This document shows positions 1-5,386 of a stretch of DNA of 6,610 nucleotides, in pieces. The stretch is from JBFXEO01 sp050180015. GTDB taxonomy: Bacteria > Bacteroidota > Bacteroidia > Bacteroidales > Tenuifilaceae. The position numbers were made by a program, and so were the translations under genes. Position 1 is the stretch's first letter; every line of letters begins with the position of its first letter. Under the pieces are notes generated by a model. It did no database searches. It was not told the DNA's origin and saw nothing but the letters and a program-made list of their open reading frames with translations. Location of the stretch: positions 1-6,610 of the forward strand of contig JBFXEO010000166.1 of assembly GCA_050180015.1 (NCBI GenBank), in the 5' to 3' direction.

Positions 1-1434
1 TTTTGGGTAAAGTTTAACAACCATCCGTCGCCTCCAAAGATGGGAGTAACGGCTCAGGAGAGCAATACTTACACTGATTTTTCCCTGATAAACCTTGGCG
101 GAGTTAAGGAAGATGGCAGCGATGCCGTGAACGACCTTACCTACATTATCCTCGACGTAATTGAAGAAATGCGCTTGCTTCAGCCCAGCTCGATGGTGCA
201 GATTAGCAAAAAAAATCCGGATAGATTCGTACGCCGGGCAGTAAAAATTGCCAAAACCGGTTTTGGACAGCCCTCGTTTTTTAATGCCGATGCAATTGTC
301 ATGCAGCTGCTGAGCCAGGGAAAGGCATTGGTCGATGCCCGCAATGGCGGGGCCAGTGGATGTGTGGAAACTGGAGCTTTTGGTACAGAGGCCTATATTT
401 TAACCGGATACTTCAACCTCAATAAGGTGTTGGAAATTACCCTTAATGATGGAATCGACCCAATGAGCGGAAAGGAAATCGGGTTAAAAACAGGTAGCCC
501 GGAAACATTCAAATCGTTTGATGACTTGTACTCCGCGTTTGAACGGCAGCTGAACTATTTTATCGATATTAAAATTGAAGGGAACATGGTAATCGAAAAA
601 CTCTGGGCCGATTTTATGCCAGCGCCATTCCTTTCCATTTTAACGGATGATTGCATAGCCAACGGTAAGGATTACAATGCCGGGGGAACCCGCTACAATA
701 CCAGTTACATTCAGGGTGTTGGGTTGGGTAGCGTAACCGATAATTTTACCGCCATTCGCAGGTTTATTTACGACGAGCATAGGCTAGGCTTGTCCGAATT
801 GCTCCGTGCGCTAAAGTTGAACTTTAAAGGGTATGAGCAGCTGCGCCACGATGCTATTTACGAGTCGCCCAAATGGGGGAATAACGATGATTATGCCGAT
901 GGACATGCCGTGATGGTTTTCAACAGCTTTTATAGGGCAGTTAATGGTCGTCCCAACTACAGGGGTGGGGCTTTCAGGATAAACCTGCTGCCCACCACCA
1001 GCCATGTTTACTTTGGAAGTAAAATTGGTGCAATGCCCGATGGACGATTGGCGGAGGAGCCTCTTAGCGAAGGAATTAGCCCGGTGCAGGGAGCCGACAA
1101 AAAAGGCCCAACAGCGGTAATTCAATCGGCGGCCAAGATTGACCATATAAAAACCGGGGGAACATTGTTGAACCAGAAGTTTTCGCCATCATTTTTTAAT
1201 GGCGATGAAAGTGTAGATAAGCTGGTCTCGCTCATACGTAGTTACTTTAAGCTGGATGGTCACCATATTCAGTTTAATGTTGTTAACGCCGGAACATTGC
1301 GCGACGCGCAAAAACATCCGGAAAAATATCGGGATTTGATTGTTCGCGTGGCTGGTTACTCCGATTACTTTAACGATTTGGGAGAGTCACTCCAGAACGA
1401 AATCATCAGGAGAACGGAGCATGGCGATATTTAG
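1..1434 (+). CDS. hypD: Glycyl radical enzyme, trans-4-hydroxy-L-proline dehydratase (5'-truncated)
   Basis: The frame is open from base 1, so the gene begins upstream. The ATG at 40 is internal, because the preceding codons read NNHPSPPK in continuous family-like sequence. The window holds the C-terminal 477 residues of a family of about 790. The catalytic Cys lies in ASGCVETGAF (TGT at 361-363) and the glycyl radical loop is RVAGYSDYF, 25 residues from the end. HypD removes water from trans-4-hydroxy-L-proline to give 1-pyrroline-5-carboxylate, which ProC reduces to proline; it acts in the anaerobic cytoplasm. As I recall the Clostridioides difficile HypD numbering, Cys434 and Gly765 are 331 residues apart, and the spacing here is also 331. 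At the offsets of Ser334, Asp339, Phe340, Glu436, Tyr450 and Thr645 I find S, D, F, E, Y and T. The single Cys preceded by Gly rules out pyruvate formate-lyase, which has a Cys-Cys pair. The radical-SAM activase needed to install the glycyl radical is not downstream, so it must lie upstream or elsewhere. Confidence 0.88.
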   Translation, partial: FWVKFNNHPSPPKMGVTAQESNTYTDFSLINLGGVKEDGSDAVNDLTYIILDVIEEMRLLQPSSMVQISKKNPDRFVRRAVKIAKTGFGQPSFFNADAIVMQLLSQGKALVDARNGGASGCVETGAFGTEAYILTGYFNLNKVLEITLNDGIDPMSGKEIGLKTGSPETFKSFDDLYSAFERQLNYFIDIKIEGNMVIEKLWADFMPAPFLSILTDDCIANGKDYNAGGTRYNTSYIQGVGLGSVTDNFTAIRRFIYDEHRLGLSELLRALKLNFKGYEQLRHDAIYESPKWGNNDDYADGHAVMVFNSFYRAVNGRPNYRGGAFRINLLPTTSHVYFGSKIGAMPDGRLAEEPLSEGISPVQGADKKGPTAVIQSAAKIDHIKTGGTLLNQKFSPSFFNGDESVDKLVSLIRSYFKLDGHHIQFNVVNAGTLRDAQKHPEKYRDLIVRVAGYSDYFNDLGESLQNEIIRRTEHGDI

Positions 1435-1471
1435 GGAGTTTTTTTGATTTATTGCCGGGAAAACATTTTAC

Positions 1472-1502
1472 TAGAAAACATGGGTTATGCCCATGTTTTC
1501 TA
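1472..1502 (+). terminator. Perfect 13-bp hairpin, intrinsic terminator after hypD
   Basis: The arms TAGAAAACATGGG (1472-1484) and CCCATGTTTTCTA (1490-1502) are exactly complementary around a 5-base loop, TTATG. The core CATGGG/CCCATG is followed at once by TTTTCTATTT and preceded by an A-rich arm, so it could stop transcription in either direction. It starts 38 bases after the hypD stop codon and separates hypD from the peptidase gene. Confidence 0.8.
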
Positions 1503-1528
1503 TTTGCTGAAATTATTTACATTGACGG

Positions 1529-1559
1529 TTTTACGCGGTGACGTCTATTTTGATATTTG
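1529..1559 (+). promoter_or_regulatory. Candidate Bacteroidota-type promoter for the peptidase gene
   Basis: GATATTTG (1552-1559, followed by C) matches the TAnnTTTG -7 consensus except for its first base. TTTT at 1529-1532 is a weak -33 match 19 bases upstream. This would give a leader of about 120 bases. An alternative is ATAATTTG at 1637-1644, a poorer match that would leave a short leader of about 35 bases. The sequence from about 1560 to the start codon is strongly A/T-rich and has no Shine-Dalgarno motif, as usual in this phylum. The 253-base gap and the hairpin before it support an independent promoter, but which element is used cannot be told from sequence. Confidence 0.33.
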
Positions 1560-1687
1560 CAATCGACAAAAAATAAACGGAAACATAAATTTCTTATAAA
1601 ATTTTAACAAAAACTTTACTCGTATTGATTATTACCATAATTTGTCTAACTTTTTTAACCTATTAACTAACTTAAATTAATCAAACA

Positions 1688-4612
1688 ATGAAGAGATTTA
1701 CTATTGTTTTACTTGCCTTGGTGCTGAGTATATCTACTTATGCTCAGAAAGGTTTTAGAAACCCTGCCGCCGCATACTGCGATTTGTTGGGTTATCGCTA
1801 TTCGGTTAAAGTTGACAAAAAGGGTAGCAGCGTTGGTGTTTGTATCCTTCCCGATGGAAGGACAGTAAATGCCTGGGATTTTTACAAGGGAAAAGTGGCT
1901 AAGGAGTATTCTTATGCTGCTTTAAAGGGGTATGATATTGAAACAGTTACTGAAAAAGTTGATGGCTACATAGAGGAAAAGGCCGTTTGTGTTCGTGAGG
2001 ACAAGGGCGCTGAGGAGAGAATATCCCTTGAAGAGCTAATGGAACGGAATGGAGACAAACTTCAGCTGGAGACCAGGGAGAATAACGTAAGCATGTATGA
2101 CATGGCCAGGGAAAATCCTGATTTTACAGCGGCTAAGAGCCTCCCCACTTCATTCGACTGGAGAAGTTACAACGGACACTCATATATTGGTTCTGTCCGT
2201 GACCAGGGTAGCTGTGGCTCCTGCTATTCCTTTGGAGCATCGGCATGTGCGGAGGGAACCTACAATTTTGCAACAGGCAGCTACGATTCCAATACAGCCG
2301 ATTTCTCCGAGGCCTATATTGTTTGGTGTTTGGGTTCCATGTCTGCGTACAGCAGCAATTTTGGCGGTTGCGATGGTGCAGACTATACCTATTCCGAATT
2401 GCAGGCTTTGGTTGATATAGGAACAATTGATGAGTCGTATTTCCCCTACTCCGATAGCGACAACCAGTCGTGCCCGTCGGTAGCCACATCGGCGCCCAAA
2501 ATTCAGTTTGATGGGTGGTATAGGGTAACCTGCTCCGACATTGATGCCATTAAAACAGCCATTATGACCTATGGAGTTGTAGATGCAGCTGTTTACGTTA
2601 CAACGTCATTCCAGAATTATTCCGGCGGTATTTTCTCCGATAGCTACACAACCTGTTCAAGTAGTCCTTGCTACAATACACCAACCAACCATGCAATTGC
2701 CCTGGTAGGCTGGGGTTACGATGCAACCTATGGCGATTACTGGATTCTGCGTAACTCATGGGGCAGCTCATGGGGAGAGAGTGGCTACATGAGAATTAAG
2801 GCTACATCGGCTCGTGTTGCCTGCGAGGTTTGCTATATGGTTTACGAGACCGATGGATCTACTGCTCCTACCGTAACCACAAACAGTGTATCGTCCATTG
2901 GTGATAATACTGCTACCTGCGGTGGAAATATAACCTCCGATGGTGGTGCTACCATTACGGCAAGTGGCCTGGTTTATTCAACAACATCATCACCAACATT
3001 AACCACCGGTACAATTGTTTCAACTTCGCCAACGGTTACTTCAGGTTCATATAGCCTATCGATGGCCGGTTTAACATCAGGTACAACCTACTATGTCCGC
3101 GCCTATGCAACAAACTCAAAGGGAACAAGCTACGGATCACAGGTTTCGTTTACAACCACAGGGACTGCACCTGTTTCTTACTGTACCTCGGCTGGTAGCA
3201 ACTACTCCTACGAGTGGATTTCAGGCGTAGTTGTTGGCTCACTCTCGAATACTTCAACAGCATCGGGATATACCGATTTTACCAGTAAAATTTTCAACGC
3301 AACAGCAGGCAACAGCTATAGCGTATCTTTAACCCCGGGATTCAAGAGTACAACATACAACGAGTACTGGAAAATCTGGATTGACCTTAATGGCGATGGT
3401 GATTTTGATGATACCAACGAAAACGTATTTGATGCTGGTGCATTAAGCAAAACAACCGTAACAGGTACAATTACAATTCCTGGCGGAACTGCTGCCATTA
3501 CAACCAGAATGAGAGTTTCCATGAAGTATAATGGCTCACAAACGGCTTGCGAAACTTTCTCGTATGGCGAGGTTGAAGATTATACCGCTGTAATTTCCGG
3601 TGCGGCAGCCGACACTCAGGCTCCAACAGCACCAGCAAACCTTGCCGCATCGAATATTGCTCAAACATCACTAACGTTGAGTTGGACTGCATCAACGGAC
3701 AATGTTGGTGTAACCGGGTACGATGTGTATAAGAATGGGGCTTTACTTGCATCTACAACCAGCACCTCTTACAGTGTAACAGGGCTAACCGCAGCAACTT
3801 CCTACTCATTTTATGTTAAGGCCAAGGATGCTGCAGGAAATATATCTGCGGCAAGTAGCACGGTAAATGTCACAACCCTTTCGACAACGGTAACCTATTG
3901 CTCTTCAAAGGGTAACAATGTTTACTATGAATGGATTGATTTGGTTCAGCTAAATGAAATTAGCAATGCCACTTCGGCAAATGCTGGCTATGCCGATTTT
4001 ACCAGCTTAGTTGCCAATGTTGGTAGGAACGCAAGTTATACAATATACTTTAGTGCCGGTTTCAGGAGTACATCCTATACCGAGTACTGGTATATATGGG
4101 TTGATTGGGATCAGGATGGCACATTTGAAAGCACTGAACTCATTAGCTCTGGCTCTTCAAGTTCATCTTCAACTTTAAGTAAGACCTTCACGGTACCTTC
4201 AACTGCGGCACTCGGATCAACACGCATGAGGGTGACCATGAAGTACAACTCGGCACCTACGGCATGTGAAACGTTCAGTTACGGTGAGGTTGAGGATTAT
4301 ACAGTTAATGTACTTAGCAGCGCAACGTCATATAAAGTAACGGGCATTAATGCCGAAGAGCTGGGGAATGAAGCCCCGACCAGTATTTCGGTGTATCCAA
4401 ACCCGGCAGAGAGTAGAATTACAGTTAAGGTAAATTGTAATTTAAGCAATAGCTTGGTTAGCATTTTCAACAGTACCGGCGCATTGGTGAAAACGGAATA
4501 CATGAGTTCTGACGAAAAGGAAATCAACATTTCCGAACTCCCGGCCGGCATCTATATCATCAAAGTTGATGATTCCAAGGAACCGTTCATAAGTAGATTT
4601 GTGAAAAAGTAA
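1688..4612 (+). CDS. Secreted multidomain papain-family (C1A) cysteine peptidase with DUF333 pro-region and T9SS sorting domain
   Basis: Residues 1-20 form a Sec signal peptide ending TYAQ. Residues 21 to about 125 are a DUF333 domain (NPAAAYC, VCILPDGR, W63). Mature peptidase probably begins near LPTSFDWR (152-159). Catalytic residues, by comparison with papain, are Gln173 (oxyanion hole), Cys179 in GSCGSCYSF, His335 in NHAIALVGWG and Asn356 in RNSWGSSWG. The Cys is followed by Tyr, as in cathepsin C, rather than the usual Trp. Then come an Fn3-like domain (about 392-491), a GEVED domain (498-635, ending SYGEVEDYT), a classical Fn3 (643-731), a second GEVED (737-875) and a C-terminal type A T9SS sorting domain (about 896-974) with VYPNP and final RFVKK. 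The protein should cross the inner membrane by Sec, then the outer membrane by T9SS, and end up on the surface or released. The usual ERFNIN/GNFD propeptide is absent, and DUF333 occupies its place. The start is the ATG directly before the signal peptide. Substrate is unknown. Confidence 0.93.
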   Translation: MKRFTIVLLALVLSISTYAQKGFRNPAAAYCDLLGYRYSVKVDKKGSSVGVCILPDGRTVNAWDFYKGKVAKEYSYAALKGYDIETVTEKVDGYIEEKAVCVREDKGAEERISLEELMERNGDKLQLETRENNVSMYDMARENPDFTAAKSLPTSFDWRSYNGHSYIGSVRDQGSCGSCYSFGASACAEGTYNFATGSYDSNTADFSEAYIVWCLGSMSAYSSNFGGCDGADYTYSELQALVDIGTIDESYFPYSDSDNQSCPSVATSAPKIQFDGWYRVTCSDIDAIKTAIMTYGVVDAAVYVTTSFQNYSGGIFSDSYTTCSSSPCYNTPTNHAIALVGWGYDATYGDYWILRNSWGSSWGESGYMRIKATSARVACEVCYMVYETDGSTAPTVTTNSVSSIGDNTATCGGNITSDGGATITASGLVYSTTSSPTLTTGTIVSTSPTVTSGSYSLSMAGLTSGTTYYVRAYATNSKGTSYGSQVSFTTTGTAPVSYCTSAGSNYSYEWISGVVVGSLSNTSTASGYTDFTSKIFNATAGNSYSVSLTPGFKSTTYNEYWKIWIDLNGDGDFDDTNENVFDAGALSKTTVTGTITIPGGTAAITTRMRVSMKYNGSQTACETFSYGEVEDYTAVISGAAADTQAPTAPANLAASNIAQTSLTLSWTASTDNVGVTGYDVYKNGALLASTTSTSYSVTGLTAATSYSFYVKAKDAAGNISAASSTVNVTTLSTTVTYCSSKGNNVYYEWIDLVQLNEISNATSANAGYADFTSLVANVGRNASYTIYFSAGFRSTSYTEYWYIWVDWDQDGTFESTELISSGSSSSSSTLSKTFTVPSTAALGSTRMRVTMKYNSAPTACETFSYGEVEDYTVNVLSSATSYKVTGINAEELGNEAPTSISVYPNPAESRITVKVNCNLSNSLVSIFNSTGALVKTEYMSSDEKEINISELPAGIYIIKVDDSKEPFISRFVKK
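3179..3592 (+). repeat. GEVED domain copy 1 within the peptidase gene
   Basis: This segment encodes residues 498-635 and is homologous to the segment at 3896-4312. Shared blocks include YC at the start, YEWI, DFTS, GF(K/R)ST, EYW, RMRV and ACETFSYGEVEDYT. The loop D566-L-N568-G-D570-G-D572 resembles a DxDxDG calcium-binding loop. Similarity is also visible in the DNA (for example GATTTTACCAG and GAGTACTGG occur in both copies), but codons differ throughout, so the duplication is not recent. The domain is probably an accessory or adhesive beta-sandwich module of the secreted protein. Confidence 0.8.
3896..4312 (+). repeat. GEVED domain copy 2 within the peptidase gene
   Basis: This segment encodes residues 737-875, the second copy of the module, separated from the first by an Fn3 domain. 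It keeps YEWI, the aspartate loop D806-W-D808-Q-D810-G, and ACETFSYGEVEDYT. It carries a run of serines at 820-828 (SSGSSSSSS) that copy 1 lacks at the corresponding place. Its end lies about 20 residues before the sorting domain. Confidence 0.8.
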
Positions 4613-4622
4613 GTATAAGGGG

Positions 4623-4653
4623 AAGAGGTTATTTTTTAACCTCTTTTCTTTTT
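4623..4653 (+). terminator. Intrinsic terminator of the peptidase gene, overlapping the end of the convergent gene
   Basis: AAGAGGTTA (4623-4631) pairs exactly with TAACCTCTT (4637-4645) around a TTTTT loop, and the T-rich tract TTTCTTTTT (4645-4653) follows. It begins 11 bases after the peptidase stop codon. The right arm and tract lie inside the last codons (KRKEVKK and stop) of the minus-strand DUF333 gene. On the minus strand the hairpin is followed by CCCCTTATACTTACTTTTT (revcomp of 4604-4622), a much poorer U-tract, so it is best as a plus-strand terminator. Confidence 0.8.
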
Positions 4654-5039
4654 GATTCGGAGAATATGTCATCTCCATTTTGCCGCATTAAATCAAGCAT
4701 GGGGATCCTTACGGGCTGGCCTAAAGAGTCGGTACAGGTACAAACGGCATAGCCTGTACGTGCAGCAGAATCGGTGTAGTTTTCAGTGGAACATCCTTTA
4801 ATGGCACAGTACGAAAATTCTTTGCCGCAACTGCCTCTGAAAAAAAGCCATTCGTCGCATTCGCGCCCGTCTGGCAGTATGCAAACCTTACGCTGGTTGC
4901 CCGCACTATCGGTTCGGATTTCCGACCGATAACCCAAAAACCTCGCATAAGCCGATGCCGGGTTCGGTAACGATTTATTTTGTGAGATAGCCATGCTAGA
5001 AACGCCTAACGTTAAAACGGCTAACAATACTTTTTTCAT
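4629..5039 (-). CDS. Exported stand-alone DUF333 protein, paralogous to the peptidase pro-region
   Basis: This is a 136-residue protein. Residues 1-20 form a Sec signal peptide (MKKVLLAVLTLGVSSMAISQ) without a lipobox Cys, so a soluble periplasmic product is likely. Residues 25 to about 125 are a DUF333 domain: NPASAY, VCILPDGREC, W64, FFRGSC. The same region aligns without large gaps to residues 25 to about 123 of the neighbouring peptidase, sharing NPA-AY, LGYR, VCILPDGR, KE-SY-A-KG, YAVC-like and LM-NGD blocks. There is no T9SS sorting domain. The mature part has seven cysteines (53, 61, 71, 78, 83, 100, 102). The gene is convergent with the peptidase, with 16 bases between the two stop codons, and its stop lies in the peptidase's terminator stem. 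Members such as E. coli YoaF have no established biochemical function, and the 'hemolysin' label on the family is not supported by anything here. By inference it could inhibit or chaperone the peptidase. Confidence 0.88.
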   Translation of the reverse strand: MKKVLLAVLTLGVSSMAISQNKSLPNPASAYARFLGYRSEIRTDSAGNQRKVCILPDGRECDEWLFFRGSCGKEFSYCAIKGCSTENYTDSAARTGYAVCTCTDSLGQPVRIPMLDLMRQNGDDIFSESKRKEVKK

Positions 5040-5122
5040 TTATTTAATTGTTTAAGGGTGTTTACCAATAAATGATAGAATGAAGATGGAAAATCAGAAT
5101 TCCGGTATCATAAAGAGGACAA

Positions 5123-5156
5123 TAAACATATAGCTATTCGTATATCTTCCGTCAAA
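5123..5156 (-). promoter_or_regulatory. Candidate promoter for the DUF333 gene
   Basis: On the minus strand TATGTTTA (5130 down to 5123) matches TAnnTTTG at all but the last base, and TTTG (5156 down to 5153) lies 22 bases upstream as a -33 element. This gives a leader of roughly 75 bases. The bases just before the start codon (AATTAAATAA on the minus strand) are A/T-rich with no Shine-Dalgarno motif. Spacing is slightly long, so the call is tentative. Confidence 0.35.
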
Positions 5157-5246
5157 CCAGTTGACTTATAAAATTCCGACCCTTCAGCTTGAACTCTCAG
5201 CGCACAACCCTCACATTTCACAAACACCGGGTTTGTCAAAGTTTAC

Positions 5247-5272
5247 AACGGATTTTGTAATCCCCGTTTTTT
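5247..5272 (+). terminator. Terminator-like hairpin with T6 run in the gap upstream of bipA
   Basis: AACGG (5247-5251) pairs with CCGTT (5264-5268) and ATT (5252-5254) with AAT (5259-5261), leaving a two-base CC bulge and a TTGT loop. The run TTTTTT (5267-5272) follows. A second small hairpin, ACAAAC-ACCGG-GTTTGT (5220-5236), lies just before it. No plus-strand gene precedes it, since the peptidase already has its own terminator about 600 bases upstream. It may end a short unannotated transcript, or may be chance in A/T-rich DNA. Confidence 0.35.
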
Positions 5273-5304
5273 CAACTTGTTATTCATAGTAATTCTATTG
5301 CAGT

Positions 5305-5338
5305 TTCCGGCCGGAACATTTTAAAAACCTTTAAAGGT
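5305..5338. promoter_or_regulatory. Two perfect 12-bp palindromes upstream of the bipA promoter, possible operators
   Basis: TTCCGGCCGGAA (5305-5316) and ACCTTTAAAGGT (5327-5338) are each exact inverted repeats. Their centres are 22 bases apart, close to two helical turns. The second ends 22 bases before the -7 element and so overlaps or abuts the expected -33 position. Their sequences differ, so one dimeric protein is unlikely to bind both equally. Confidence 0.35.
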
Positions 5339-5360
5339 ATAAAAAGTAAATATTTAGATG

Positions 5361-5368
5361 TACCTTTG
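5361..5368 (+). promoter_or_regulatory. Bacteroidota -7 promoter element of bipA
   Basis: TACCTTTG is an exact match to the TAnnTTTG -7 consensus of Bacteroidota primary sigma factor promoters, and is followed by the often-seen C. Transcription would start near 5373-5376, giving a leader of only 11-14 bases before the ATG at 5387. A good TTG -33 match is missing, which is common in this group. Confidence 0.72.
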
Positions 5369-5386
5369 CGGGCTAAAATTTTAACG

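Larger units (their letters stand above)
5040..5386. other. Intergenic region between the divergent DUF333 and bipA genes
   Basis: This 347-base stretch has no open frame that I would call a gene; the longest ATG frame I noticed, from 5086, is only about 15 codons. It holds the upstream regions of two divergent genes, a pair of hairpins with a T-run at 5220-5272, and two 12-bp palindromes at 5305-5316 and 5327-5338. I see no tRNA, rRNA or recognisable riboswitch. Confidence 0.7.

Noticed and set aside
40..42. ATG at 40 as the start of the glycyl radical enzyme
   Set aside because: The frame is open back to base 1 and the codons before it encode family-like sequence. A start here would remove over 300 residues of the barrel, including part of the active site.
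340..380. Reading the first gene as pyruvate formate-lyase
   Set aside because: Pyruvate formate-lyase has two adjacent active-site cysteines. Here there is one, preceded by Gly, in the GCVETGAFG context.
811..1146. 111-codon minus-strand frame
   Set aside because: It lies wholly inside hypD in the opposite sense, and its product shows no recognisable motif or signal.
2097..2489. Overlapping frames on both strands inside the peptidase catalytic region
   Set aside because: The catalytic domain motifs are unambiguous in the main frame. The alternative products are low-complexity and look like no known family.
3316..3752. Minus-strand frames over the GEVED and Fn3 region
   Set aside because: They are shadows of repetitive Ser/Thr-rich coding sequence with no independent start context.
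4442..4948. Minus-strand frames at 4442-4678 and 4721-4948
   Set aside because: They overlap the peptidase's sorting domain or the DUF333 gene in another frame. The 136-residue frame has the signal peptide and the family match.
4629..5039. Naming the DUF333 protein a hemolysin
   Set aside because: The label is a historic database name for this family. Nothing in this small soluble cysteine-rich protein indicates pore formation.
5086..5133. Short plus-strand frame of about 15 codons in the intergenic gap
   Set aside because: It is too short, without promoter or family support, and lies in the leader region of the divergent gene.
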